From Roseiarcus sp963730555 (GTDB lineage: Bacteria > Pseudomonadota > Alphaproteobacteria > Rhizobiales > Beijerinckiaceae), in assembly GCA_963730555.1 (NCBI GenBank), contig CAVSSS010000017.1:83898-147897 (forward strand): 64,000 nucleotides of DNA, given 5' to 3'. The translations under genes were made by a program, and so were the position numbers. Of this stretch, positions 54,557 to 63,999 are shown piece by piece. Each line of letters begins with the position of its first letter. The stretch's first letter is position 1. Below the pieces are notes generated by a model that was not told the origin of the DNA, made no database searches, and saw nothing but the letters and a program-made list of their open reading frames with translations.

Positions 54557-55720
54557 ATGCATGTGCCCTACAAATCTGCCCTAGGCATTCTCGCCTCGGC
54601 AGCCGCAGCGTTCGCCGTCATCCATTGGAGGTCGGCTGACCAAACGGCTTCGGCGCCGGCGGCCGCTCCCCCGGTCCCGGTTGTCACCGCGCAGGTGCAG
54701 CAGCACGACGAGCCGATCGTACTCTCGGGCCTCGGAACCGTTCAGGCCCTGAATACGGCCTCGATCCAGAGCCAAGTGACTGGCGTCCTCGAGGAGGTTG
54801 ATTTCGTCGAAGGCCAGTCGGTCAAGAAAGGCGACATCCTGGCCAAAATCGACCCGCGTCTTTACCAGGCTGCTCTGACCCAGGCGCAAGGACAATTGGC
54901 CAGGGACACCGCCCTTCATGCCCAGGCGCAATCCGATCTCGAACGCTATCAAAAGCTTGGGACCGAGAATTCGATCGCCCTGCAGCAGGTTGCCGACCAG
55001 CAGTTTCTGGTTGCGCAGGACGCGGCCGCCATGAAGACCGACCAGGGGATGATTAATAGCGACCAGACGAATTTGGACTACACGAGCTTGCGGGCGCCCT
55101 TTGATGGCGTGACCGGCCTTTTGCAGGTCCAGATCGGCAACCTGATCCAACCAACGAACGCGACCGGCATCGTGGTTCTGACGCAGGTGGAGCCGATCAG
55201 CGTCGTGTTCACGCTGCCGAACGTCGATATCGCCCCGGTCCAGGAGGCCATGGCGCGCGGCACGGTTCAGGCGACGGCCTATGATCAAAGCGGCAGGAAA
55301 CAGCTCGATGTCGGCACCCTTCTGGCGATCAACAACCAGGCGACCACGACTTCCGGCACCGTTCAGCTCAAGGCGATCTTTCCGAACCAACACCGCCAGC
55401 TGTGGCCCGGCACGTTCGTCAACGTCGACCTCACGACCTCGGTCGTCCCCAACGCGCTGACCATCCCCACGAACGCCGTGCAGCAGAATGACAAGGGGCA
55501 ATTCGTCTTCGTGGTCGGCGCCGACAATCGGGTCGCGATTCGTCCGGTCGAAGTCGCGCAGCGTCTGCATGCGGTCGCGCTGATCTCGAAGGGGCTGCAA
55601 GCGGGCGAGACCGTCGTCGTGCAGGGTCAGTACCGGCTGACGCCCGGGACTCTCGTCGTCTCGTCGTCGCCATCCGGCGCTCCCAACCCGACGACGGCGA
55701 GCGCCGGGATGCTGCCGTGA
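54557..55720 (+). CDS. RND pump periplasmic adaptor (MdtA-like)
   Basis: A 387-residue membrane fusion protein. The signal or anchor segment is ALGILASAAAAFAVIHW. The lipoyl halves are TASIQSQVTGVLEEVDFVEG and LRAPFDGVTGLLQVQIGNLI, separated by the hairpin. The beta-barrel (PISVVFTLPNVDIAPVQEAM) and membrane-proximal domain (ALTIPTNAVQ) follow. Similarity of layout is to MdtA/MexE-like adaptors. The permease GTG overlaps its stop (GTGA), giving the usual adaptor-permease order. Confidence 0.87.
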   Translation: MHVPYKSALGILASAAAAFAVIHWRSADQTASAPAAAPPVPVVTAQVQQHDEPIVLSGLGTVQALNTASIQSQVTGVLEEVDFVEGQSVKKGDILAKIDPRLYQAALTQAQGQLARDTALHAQAQSDLERYQKLGTENSIALQQVADQQFLVAQDAAAMKTDQGMINSDQTNLDYTSLRAPFDGVTGLLQVQIGNLIQPTNATGIVVLTQVEPISVVFTLPNVDIAPVQEAMARGTVQATAYDQSGRKQLDVGTLLAINNQATTTSGTVQLKAIFPNQHRQLWPGTFVNVDLTTSVVPNALTIPTNAVQQNDKGQFVFVVGADNRVAIRPVEVAQRLHAVALISKGLQAGETVVVQGQYRLTPGTLVVSSSPSGAPNPTTASAGMLP

Positions 55721-58700
55721 ACCTCTCCAGCGGATTCATCACCAGGCCGATCGCGACCGCGCTGCTGATGGTCGCAGTCGTGGCGCTGGGGATCGTCAGC
55801 TACGTGCTCCTTCCCGTCGCCGCTCTGCCAAACATCGATACGCCGACGATCCAGGTGACGGCCCAGATGCCCGGGGCGGACCCGCAAACGATGGCGTCCT
55901 CTGTCGCTACTCAACTCGAACGGCAATTCGGCCAGATCCCCGGCCTCACTCAAATGACTTCGAGCAGCGGCACGGGATTCACCTCGATCACGCTCCAATT
56001 CGACCGCAGCCGCACCGTCGATTCGGCCGCCCAAGACGTGCAGGCGGCGATCAACGCCACGCAGGCGCAATTGCCGATCTCACTCCTGAGCCTGCCGATC
56101 TATCGCAAGACCAATCCGGCCGACACCCCGATCCTGCTGATATCGCTGACATCCGACGTGCTGCCGATCATGACAGTCAGCGACTATGCCTACTCGGTCC
56201 TGGCGGAGAAGCTTTCGCAAGTCACGGGCGTCGGCCTCGTAACGGTCGGCGGCAACGAAAGTCCGGCAATCCGGATCCAACTAAACCCCGCCCAGCTCGC
56301 CGCCATGAACTTTGATTTCGAAACGATCCGGCTTGCTCTGGCGAGCCTGACCGTCGTTCAGCCGACCGGGCTGCTCTACGGTGGCCAGCAAGCCGTGGCG
56401 CTTCAGACGAACGACCAGCTGCTGACAACCCAAGGCTACGACGACGCGATCGTAGCCTATCGCAACGGGGGGCCGATTCGCATCCGCGACATCGGGCGGG
56501 CGATCAAGGCGCCCCAGGATAAGACAGTTGCAGGCTGGCTGAACGGCAAGCCGGCTGTCTTGCTGGCCGTTTTCCGGACGCCGGGCGCAAATGTCATGTC
56601 CGCCGTCGAGGCGATCAAGAAGGCCCTGCCGCAACTCCGAGCCTCGTTGCCGCCGGGCATAGATGTTGAAATCGTATCGGACCGAACCCAGACCATTGCG
56701 GCCAGCCTCGCCGACGTTCGCTTCACCCTGCTCCTGACGATCGCCCTCGTCGTTGGCGTGATCGCGCTCTTCCTCCGCAGGCTTTGGGCGACGGTCATTC
56801 CCGCGATTTCGGTCCCGATATCGATCATCGGCACATTCGCGGTGATGTACGTCCTGGGCTACAGCCTAGACAATCTGTCCTTGATGGCGCTCACGATCGC
56901 GGTGGGTTTCGTCGTCGACGACGCCATTGTCATGGTCGAGAACATCGTCCGCCACATCGAAGGCGGCGGATCGCCGTTGCAGGCCGCGCTCGACGGCGCC
57001 GGCGAGATCGGCTTCACCATCCTGTCGATTTCAATCTCGCTCATCGCGGTCTTCATTCCGCTGTTTTTGATGGGTGGCGTGGTCGGCCTTCTGTTTCGGG
57101 AATTCGCCGTTACCGTCGCCGTCTCGATTGTGGTCTCGGTGCTCGTATCGCTGACGCTTACTCCAATGCTTTGCGCGAAATTGCTGCCGGCCGCGGCTCA
57201 TGCGAAGGAGGGCCGGATCTCCCGCGCCCTCGAAGCGTTCTTGACTGGGCTCGTGACTGTCTATGATCGCGCCCTCATCGTCGCTCTCAGACATCGCCGG
57301 ACCACGCTTGGCGTGATGATCGCGACGGTCGCCGTGACGGGGTGGCTCTTCGTCGTCATCCCCAAGGGCTTCTTCCCGCAACAGGATACGGGCATCATTA
57401 TGGGCGTCAGCGAAGCGGCCCAGGATGTCTCGCCCGACGGGATGAAGGAACGTCAGCAGGCGATCCTCGAGATCGCGGCACGCGACCCGGCAGTCGCCTC
57501 TGCGGTCGGCTATATTGGGCCGGGCGGGCCGACGGTCACCGAGAACGATGGTCGCGTGTTCATAACTCTGAAGCCCCATGGCGAGCGGAACGTAACCGCC
57601 GACCAGGTCATCGCCCGCCTGACGACTGCGGTGCAGCAGGTGCAGGGGATGAGGCTTTATATGCAGGCTGCGCAGGACATTACCATCGGCAGCCGGCTAT
57701 CGAAGACGCAGTACCAGTTCACCCTGGTCGATATCGACCAGGGTGAACTCAGTTTTTATGCGTCGAAACTCATGGCGAAGCTGCAGGACTTGCCGGAGCT
57801 GACAGCGGTCGCCAGCGATCAGGAAGCGCCGGGCCGCACTCTCAACGTTCAGATCGACCGCGCGGCCGCCGCATTGTTCGGGATCACGCCGGCGACGATC
57901 GACTCCACCCTCTACGATGCGTTCGGCCAGCGACATATCGCGCGGATCTACACTGCGCTGAACGAATATTACGTGATCCTGGAAGTCAACCCGCAATATC
58001 AGCTCGGACCCAATGCGCTGCAACGCATCTATGTCCTGACGCAAAATGGCACGATGGCGCCGCTGAGCCAGATCGCCAGCCTGATTCCGGCTGTGGCCCC
58101 GGTCGTCGTGAATCATCAGGGGCAGTTTCCGTCGGTCACCCTGAGCTTTAACCTCGCGCGGGGCGCGACGATCGGCGCGGCGGTTTCAGCGGTGCAAAAG
58201 GCGACCGCCGACCTTCGCCTTCCGCCGTCGATCGCCACGAGTTTCCAGGGCAACGCACAAGCCTTCCAAAGTTCACTTAGCACCACACCACCACTGATTC
58301 TCGCGGCGTTGTTCGCGGTCTACATCATCCTTGGCATGCTCTATGAGAGCACGATCCATCCGTTGACGATCTTGTCGACGCTGCCTTCGGCGGGTCTCGG
58401 CGCGCTCATCACGCTCATTCTTGTCGGCCGCCCGCTCGACGTGATCGGCATTATCGGCATTATCCTTCTGATCGGCATCGTGAAGAAGAACGGCATCATG
58501 CTCGTCGACGTCGCCCTCGAAGAGCAGCGCGATCACGGCCTTTCTTCCGAGGAGGCGATCCATCACGCATGCCTCCTCCGCTTCCGGCCCATTCTGATGA
58601 CAACGATGTGCGCGCTGTTCGGCGGCGTTCCACTTATGCTCGGAACGGGAACCGGGTCCGAAATCCGGCAGCCGCTGGGCTATGCGATCGTCGGGGGATT

Positions 58701-58833
58701 GCTGGTGTCTCAGCTGCTTACGCTCTTCACCACGCCGGTCGTATTCATCTATATGGATAAGATCGGTCAGGCATTGTCCGCGCGGAGTCGCGCCAGGCCC
58801 TCCCGTCTCGCAGACGCGGTGCGGGCTGGTTGA
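55717..58833 (+). CDS. RND-family multidrug efflux permease (MdtB/MdtC-like)
   Basis: A 1038-residue inner-membrane pump with the full RND layout of 12 helices and two large periplasmic loops. Helix 4 has VGFVVDDAIVMVENIVRHIE with the paired Asp of the proton relay. LLGILYE-like text (YIILGMLYESTIHPLTILST) and GIVKKNGIMLVDVALEEQ mark the C-terminal half. Start MNLSSGFITRPIATALLMVA is typical of MdtB/C. It forms a tripartite pump with the adaptor upstream; the outer-membrane channel must be encoded elsewhere. Substrates unknown. Confidence 0.92.
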   Translation: MNLSSGFITRPIATALLMVAVVALGIVSYVLLPVAALPNIDTPTIQVTAQMPGADPQTMASSVATQLERQFGQIPGLTQMTSSSGTGFTSITLQFDRSRTVDSAAQDVQAAINATQAQLPISLLSLPIYRKTNPADTPILLISLTSDVLPIMTVSDYAYSVLAEKLSQVTGVGLVTVGGNESPAIRIQLNPAQLAAMNFDFETIRLALASLTVVQPTGLLYGGQQAVALQTNDQLLTTQGYDDAIVAYRNGGPIRIRDIGRAIKAPQDKTVAGWLNGKPAVLLAVFRTPGANVMSAVEAIKKALPQLRASLPPGIDVEIVSDRTQTIAASLADVRFTLLLTIALVVGVIALFLRRLWATVIPAISVPISIIGTFAVMYVLGYSLDNLSLMALTIAVGFVVDDAIVMVENIVRHIEGGGSPLQAALDGAGEIGFTILSISISLIAVFIPLFLMGGVVGLLFREFAVTVAVSIVVSVLVSLTLTPMLCAKLLPAAAHAKEGRISRALEAFLTGLVTVYDRALIVALRHRRTTLGVMIATVAVTGWLFVVIPKGFFPQQDTGIIMGVSEAAQDVSPDGMKERQQAILEIAARDPAVASAVGYIGPGGPTVTENDGRVFITLKPHGERNVTADQVIARLTTAVQQVQGMRLYMQAAQDITIGSRLSKTQYQFTLVDIDQGELSFYASKLMAKLQDLPELTAVASDQEAPGRTLNVQIDRAAAALFGITPATIDSTLYDAFGQRHIARIYTALNEYYVILEVNPQYQLGPNALQRIYVLTQNGTMAPLSQIASLIPAVAPVVVNHQGQFPSVTLSFNLARGATIGAAVSAVQKATADLRLPPSIATSFQGNAQAFQSSLSTTPPLILAALFAVYIILGMLYESTIHPLTILSTLPSAGLGALITLILVGRPLDVIGIIGIILLIGIVKKNGIMLVDVALEEQRDHGLSSEEAIHHACLLRFRPILMTTMCALFGGVPLMLGTGTGSEIRQPLGYAIVGGLLVSQLLTLFTTPVVFIYMDKIGQALSARSRARPSRLADAVRAG

Positions 58834-59022
58834 GCCCCCACAAGCTTCGCGCCGACCAGCTTCTCGGCGCCGACCTCACGGCTAAGCCCGTTTCTATTAC
58901 GTCGCCGGGGGAGAGCCTTGCGCGTTGACGCCAAAGCGGCCCCAATCTGATCGGAGATTGCTGCAGTTCGGGACCGATACGGGACCTAAACTCTCCGGCC
59001 CAGGTCAAGGTTACGATTTTAT

Positions 59023-59072
59023 TGGTGCCGCAAGAGAGATTCGAACTCCCGACCCCATCATTACGAATGAGA
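59023..59072 (-). other. 3' portion of tRNA-Thr(CGT): attachment-site scar
   Basis: On the minus strand the sequence runs CTCATTCGTAATGATGGGGT (anticodon arm with CGT), then GTCGGGAGTTCGAATCTCTC (T-arm), then TTGCGGCACCA (acceptor 3' strand with CCA). The 5' half of a tRNA is not present upstream. A tRNA 3' end next to a phage-type integrase gene (59230) is the usual att junction of an integrated element. The intact tRNA-Thr should lie at the other end or elsewhere. Confidence 0.7.
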
Positions 59073-59229
59073 AGTACCCGATACCCTGCCATGTCTCTCA
59101 CAGTCGCTATATGTCACTAAATAATTGAGTTTGCGCTGATAATTATCTCGCGTTATCCACGCTGATATCGTATTATCTCATGTGGGTGGTCACCATGTGG
59201 TCACCCCAAGAAACTAATCGGAGCAGGAA

Positions 59230-59496
59230 ATGGTTGAGCCATCCGCCAAACTGACTAAGCGAGTTGTCGACGCGGCCCTACCGCGACCAGGTCGCTATAT
59301 CGTCTGGGACACCGAATTGAAGGGGTTTGCTCTTAGGGTCTCCGAGAGCGGGACCAAGTCTTATGTTCTCCGCTACCGACCTCGAGGCACGGGACGGGCA
59401 GGTCCGAGACGCTTCATGGCGTTGGGACGACATCGTCACGTTAACGAGTTGGGAGTTGGCGAGCGGCTAAACGCCGGCCATGTCGACTTCCTGTGA
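59230..59496 (+). pseudogene. truncated tyrosine-recombinase integrase (N-terminal domain only)
   Basis: The 88 codons match the arm-binding N-terminal domain of P4-type integrases: KLTKRVVDAALPRPGRYIVW, DTELKGFALRVSESGTKSYV and LRYRPRGTGRAGPRRFMALG. The core-binding and catalytic domains (R-H-R-Y) are lost; the frame ends at 59494-59496, where IS6 sequence takes over. GGAGCAGG precedes the ATG at 59230. It once directed integration at the tRNA-Thr site just upstream. Confidence 0.75.
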
Positions 59497-59825
59497 CCCT
59501 GTGTATCGCCGCCATGATCACGGACAAGCTCCGGTCATACGGCGCTGCGAGGGCGAAGATGGGCCTTCAAGTTGAACATCGCCAGCACAAAGGCCTGAAC
59601 AATCGCGCGGAGAACTCTCATCAACCGACCAGGCGGCGCGAACGGATCATGAAGCGATTCAAATCAGCTAGACAGGCGCAACGGTTCCTGACGGTTCACG
59701 ATCAAGTCGCGAACCTCTTCCACATCCCTTATCCCGAATCCGTCCCTGCTGACTTCCGCCGTGCTTCGCGCGAGCGAGCCTTTGCGGTCTGGAGCGAGAT
59801 TTCCAAGACTGCCGCCACTCCCTGA
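59493..59825 (+). pseudogene. C-terminal fragment of an IS6-family transposase
   Basis: The reading MITDKLRSYGAARAKMGLQV, EHRQHKGLNNRAENSHQPTR and RRERIMKRFKSARQAQRFLT is the last third of IS6/IS26-like transposases, with the catalytic Glu in NNRAENSHQP. The helix-turn-helix and the two catalytic Asp residues are missing. It follows the integrase stump directly, which suggests that an IS6-mediated rearrangement cut the integrase. Confidence 0.8.
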
Positions 59826-60515
59826 CTCTCGGCTCTCAGAAAATCGCCTTCTTCAGCTCAGCGCGCGCTTAACCTGACGGTGCCCATAGAAGAGCTCCCA
59901 CCTCGTCCAGCGGCGCGCGACTGTCGGATTGTGGGGTCGGGTTCATGGCCGGTCGAAAAGCGACGGCCATTCGACCGACCGCACGATGCTACCACACGCT
60001 AACGGCTGACCGTCAAACGGCCGACGCGGACGTGCTGGCGCGAGATCCCGGCGGTACCGCATTGCGGGGCAGGCCCGCCTGCTCGCTAATCCGCATGAGC
60101 TAGAGGGCGGAGGGGTGGGGCTGTCGCCGGATACCGGAGCACGCGGTGCTTCTTTCGCGTTAAGGCTGCACGCGATCCTGCTTCAGGTCCTGGCGGCGCG
60201 ACCGGCTCCTCACGAGCTCTTCCTGCCGAGCCGCTCGCCTCCTTAGGCAGCGGCGGAAGGAAATGGCCGTATGGGAAGAGCCGCTCCTGGCGCGTTCCTT
60301 CCCTACCGGAACGGGCCAAGAGAGGTCGATTTATCCCGGTCGTCATCGCGTCGGCGAATAACCGGTATTTGGGTATTCCGGCCCAGCTGGGATCGACGTT
60401 CAGCGGGCGTTCCAAAGTCCGTGATACACGCAATCGGCTTTGTTCCTGACGTTGCCTCCTGTCGATGCAGAACGCCCCCGTTCCGCCGCAACCAAGCGAT
60501 TGCCCCTTCCGCGAA
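59826..60515. other. 690-base stretch without supportable gene
   Basis: Long frames exist on both strands only because of high GC content; none shows motifs or a good start. The stretch lies between mobile debris and the second hydroxylase operon and may mark the edge of the integrated segment. Confidence 0.35.
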
Positions 60516-61133
60516 TCACGGCTTTGGGCACACCGCCCCACTCGTTACCCAGGCCTCGACGAGCGCGCCCGCTTGCTGCTGGGTGCCTGGCGCTGGTTTG
60601 CGGCCGGCCCCGGGCGCCCACGCCCAGCCGACCAGATGGTCCTCGCCGATATGTTCCACGAGGCTCGCCAGCGACCGGCTGCCGTTGCGCGCGGGATCCT
60701 TGATCTGGGCGCAGATCTCGCCGATCGTCTTGCCTTCCCAAGCCATCTCGCGTGGCGCAAGATGCCAGATCGGGTTGCCCGGCACCCGCACGGGCTCGAA
60801 GTTTGCTGCCTGATGGCAAATCGGACACCGCATCGCCGGAAGGCCGAAGCCGTCGGCCCCCCGCTCGACCGGAGGCTGATGAAGTCGCGCCGCGTCGCCC
60901 TGGCGCGGGCGGTCGCCGGCGGGATGGCAATTGAGACAGCGGGGGCTGGTCAGCACCTTGCCGAGCTCAGTAAAATAAGCGGCCGACCGCGCAGCGGGAT
61001 CGCTGATCGACGAAAAGCTCTCGACGCTGGCGAGATTGTCTGAAGCGACGCCGGAAACAGCGTAGGCGGTCAATACGTTCGCCGGCAGCGCCAAGGCTGC
61101 GACGAAGAGCGTGGTCCGCAGGTCAATCCGCAT
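60516..61133 (-). CDS. exported c-type cytochrome with two heme motifs
   Basis: A 205-residue protein with a signal peptide (MRIDLRTTLFVAALALPANV, cleavage near AYAVSG). It has two heme-binding motifs, CLNCH and CPICH, about 45 residues apart. A distal Met candidate is AMRC or EMAW. It starts three bases after the stop of the iron-sulfur subunit and so is the third gene of this operon. It probably takes electrons from the molybdenum hydroxylase in the periplasm, in place of a FAD subunit, as in isoquinoline-1-oxidoreductase and related membrane-coupled dehydrogenases. Confidence 0.82.
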   Translation of the reverse strand: MRIDLRTTLFVAALALPANVLTAYAVSGVASDNLASVESFSSISDPAARSAAYFTELGKVLTSPRCLNCHPAGDRPRQGDAARLHQPPVERGADGFGLPAMRCPICHQAANFEPVRVPGNPIWHLAPREMAWEGKTIGEICAQIKDPARNGSRSLASLVEHIGEDHLVGWAWAPGAGRKPAPGTQQQAGALVEAWVTSGAVCPKP

Positions 61134-61135
61134 GA

Positions 61136-61657
61136 TCAACTGCTTCGAAGGTAGCGCGCCGGATCCGCCAGGATCACGTTACGCACCGCTTGATGATATT
61201 TGATGTAGCCGGTGCAGCGGCACAGGTGGCCGTCCAGCGCCTCGGCAATCGTCTTCTCGAGATCGGCCCGGGCGATCGGCGCCTTGGTCAGGCGCTCGAG
61301 AAGGACCTGGCCCTCGTTGAGGAAGCCCGCCGTGCAATAGCCGCACTGGAAGGCGAAATTATTAATGAAAGCCTTCTGCAACGGAGTGAGCTCACCGTCC
61401 TTTGCATGGCCTTCGACGGTGCGAATCGATTTGCCGTCGAAGCTTGCGGCCGGGACGATGCAGGTCGGGCTCGTATAGCTAGACCGGTCAGGATCATCGA
61501 TGATAACCGCGCAACTCAGGCATTGCGCGGCGCCGCAGCCGAACTTGGTGCCGGTCATGCCCAGATATTCGCGCAGGAAATCGTTCATTGTCAGGTCGTC
61601 GCGCACGTCCTGTGGGCCGTAGGCGCGACCGTTGATGGTGACGGTGAGTGACGTCAT
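61136..61657 (-). CDS. 2Fe-2S subunit of molybdenum hydroxylase (isoquinoline oxidoreductase type)
   Basis: A 173-residue iron-sulfur subunit with the plant-type site TKFGCGAAQCLSCAVIID and the second site FQCGYCTAGFLNEGQVL with HLCRCTGYIKYHQAV. No export signal is seen, so it may travel with the large subunit. It overlaps the large-subunit stop (ATGA) and precedes the cytochrome gene, giving the order large-small-cytochrome. The absence of an FAD subunit is typical of the IorAB/AldFG type. Substrate unknown. Confidence 0.88.
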   Translation of the reverse strand: MTSLTVTINGRAYGPQDVRDDLTMNDFLREYLGMTGTKFGCGAAQCLSCAVIIDDPDRSSYTSPTCIVPAASFDGKSIRTVEGHAKDGELTPLQKAFINNFAFQCGYCTAGFLNEGQVLLERLTKAPIARADLEKTIAEALDGHLCRCTGYIKYHQAVRNVILADPARYLRSS

Positions 61658-63999
61658 TTGGGCGTTTCCCCGAGCACGGCCTGCTTGAGCATCGCTTGGG
61701 TCACCGGCAAGGATTGGAAGCGGTGACCAGTCGCATCGTTGATGGCGTTGAGAAGCGCAGGGACTATCGGGGTCATCACGACTTCCGCCATGCCCTTCGG
61801 CCGCTCGTCGGCGTCAACGGGCGGCAATACCTCGACCTCGAGCCCGTCAAGCGGTAGGTCCGACCCCCGTGCGACGAGGTATTGACCGAGGTTCCATTTC
61901 CCATTGCCTGGCCCGTCCTCGTAAGGCGGCAGGGTCTCGAGCAACGCATAACCAACGCCCATTGCGAAGCCGCCCTGCGCTTGTCCCAGCACGACCTCCG
62001 GGACTAACGCCTGGCCGCATTCCAACACGCTGTATGCTTTCGCGATACGCAGCGCGCCGGTTACGCGATCGACCTCGATGCGAACCACAGTGCCGCACAA
62101 TGTCGCATAGGTGGGACCGCTCTGGTTGAAGACGGTAGGCGGAAACTTGACGCTGGTGCGATCAAGACGAACGAAATCGCCGCCGCCGTGGCGCATAGCA
62201 AGGGCGTCGATGTCGGCCGTCCACTCCTGTCCAGCCACCGTGAAGGTCGCTCGCGACCATGCCCAGCGATTGAAGCCATGGGTCATCGCTCCGGTCACGC
62301 CATTCTGTGCGTGCGCTTTAGCCGCCATCGCCCCTAAGGTCAGCGGGACAAGTCCGGGCATAATGAGTTGTCCGTCCTTCCAGCGAGCCTTCCCCCATTC
62401 CTCGGCCCTGGGATCACTCGGCGCGATGCCCCACAATTCGAGCGCCGCCGGCCACAGGCCAAAGCGGAAAATGACTTGCGCGGCCTCGGCCGCCGCGTGT
62501 GTTCCGGCAAACGCGCCTGTCGAGGCGGCGGTCGCTGAACTGATCGCCGGCACCCAGCGCGGATCGCGCGCCGCCGCGTCTTGCGTCTCCTGACTCATGG
62601 TGTAGGAATTGCCGGAGGTCACGAGATCAAGCGGGCCGAATGTGTCGACTTGGGCGAGGGCGATTTCGTCAGCGACGCCGCCCAGATGAGCTGCGACCCG
62701 ATTGGCCGCCGCTGTCCCAACGGCGTTTCCAATTTCGGTGGCGTCGCAACGGATCGTAATAAGGCCGTCTGGAGTGATTTCGACGGATCCCGACATAGTG
62801 TCCCCTCCGGTGCCGTAGTTCTTGCTGGCGCAGGCGACGCCGGTGCCGACGAGAATTCCCGCCTGCTGTCCGCGCGCCTTCTGCTCCGCGCGCTGATTCC
62901 AAATCGGATGCTTCTCTAACTTATCCAGGATTTCCGGGGTGCGGATCGACACGCTGTAAGTGTTTCCAGCAATGATCCGACCGCCGGCCGCGAGGGCGTT
63001 GCGGCGCCGGAACTCGACTGGGTCGAGCGCCAGCGCCGTGCAGATCTCATCGACCATCACTTCGAGCGCGGTCGTCGACTGCACGGTTCCGTAACCGCGC
63101 ATCGAGCCCGCGGTCACCCCACGCGAGTGGTACGCAAACGTGGTGATGTCGACTTTCGGGACATAGTAAATGCCGACCGCCATGTTGGCGGAGACGGTCG
63201 CCACATTGACCGAAAAATTCGCGAGGCCGCCGCCGTCGAGCGCGTGGTCAGCGGCGAATCCGACGATTTTGCCGGTCGCTCGATCAACCCCCATCTGCGT
63301 GCGGATCTTGAAGGCGTGCCGCTTGATCCCCGATTGAAACTGCTCGTAGCGGTTGTTCGCGAGCCGGACTGGACGATTCGGGAAGAACATCGCCGCCAAT
63401 GCGACGTAAAGTGGGAACGGCGTGTGGTCGCGTCCGCCGAATCCGCCGCCGCAATAGGCGGAATTGGTGTTGATGTGCGCCGGCTTGACGGCCGCCTCGG
63501 CGTTGCCGAGCAGATATGCGACCGCAGTCGCGACCTCGTAGGGCGACTGCGAGCCGACAACGAGCTCGAGGTTCTTACGCGGCTCGTCAAACCAGGCCAG
63601 GCCGCTTTCCGGCTCGAGAAACATTGGGTCGACCGACTGGGTCTCGAATTCACGGTCCAGCACCAAAAGCGCCGGATTGTCCGCCGCGAGTTCAGCACGA
63701 ATTTGCTCGCCATGATCCGCGGCTTCGGCATAGGCTTGCCCGGTCGGGATCGGGAGTTGCGCCCATATCGGCTGCCCCGTGTCCTCGAAACGCCCCGGAC
63801 TAACCCAGCCGTTCTTGAACGGCGAGAAGACGTCGGGCGCCTCGGGAGTCGGGCCGCCGACGCGAGTGAAGCGAAAGGCGCCGTAGTCGGGCATCTTGAC
63901 GGGGCCCGTTTCCTCGCCGAACTTCGCGAATGTTGCATCGCGGAGCACGAGACGCGCCTGATCGAAGGCGTCGAAGTCCTCGAAGATCAACAACGCCAC
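61654..63999 (-). CDS. molybdopterin-binding large subunit, 5' end outside window
   Basis: 781 residues of the catalytic subunit of a xanthine dehydrogenase-family enzyme; the start lies beyond 63999. Visible are AYCGGGFGGRDHTPFPLYVA (molybdopterin binding), TAGSMRGYGTVQSTTALEVM, IRCDATEIGNAVGTAAANRV and, near the end, RPKGMAEVVMTPIVPALLNA with the Glu of the active site (GMAE instead of GVGE). It belongs to the same operon as the iron-sulfur subunit and the cytochrome. This is a second enzyme, clearly different in sequence and partners from the one at 48506-52406. Confidence 0.87.
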   Translation of the reverse strand: MALLIFEDFDAFDQARLVLRDATFAKFGEETGPVKMPDYGAFRFTRVGGPTPEAPDVFSPFKNGWVSPGRFEDTGQPIWAQLPIPTGQAYAEAADHGEQIRAELAADNPALLVLDREFETQSVDPMFLEPESGLAWFDEPRKNLELVVGSQSPYEVATAVAYLLGNAEAAVKPAHINTNSAYCGGGFGGRDHTPFPLYVALAAMFFPNRPVRLANNRYEQFQSGIKRHAFKIRTQMGVDRATGKIVGFAADHALDGGGLANFSVNVATVSANMAVGIYYVPKVDITTFAYHSRGVTAGSMRGYGTVQSTTALEVMVDEICTALALDPVEFRRRNALAAGGRIIAGNTYSVSIRTPEILDKLEKHPIWNQRAEQKARGQQAGILVGTGVACASKNYGTGGDTMSGSVEITPDGLITIRCDATEIGNAVGTAAANRVAAHLGGVADEIALAQVDTFGPLDLVTSGNSYTMSQETQDAAARDPRWVPAISSATAASTGAFAGTHAAAEAAQVIFRFGLWPAALELWGIAPSDPRAEEWGKARWKDGQLIMPGLVPLTLGAMAAKAHAQNGVTGAMTHGFNRWAWSRATFTVAGQEWTADIDALAMRHGGGDFVRLDRTSVKFPPTVFNQSGPTYATLCGTVVRIEVDRVTGALRIAKAYSVLECGQALVPEVVLGQAQGGFAMGVGYALLETLPPYEDGPGNGKWNLGQYLVARGSDLPLDGLEVEVLPPVDADERPKGMAEVVMTPIVPALLNAINDATGHRFQSLPVTQAMLKQAVLGETPK

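Noticed and set aside
54581..55600. 339-codon minus-strand frame opposite the MdtA-like gene
   Set aside because: Antisense shadow; the plus-strand adaptor is certain.
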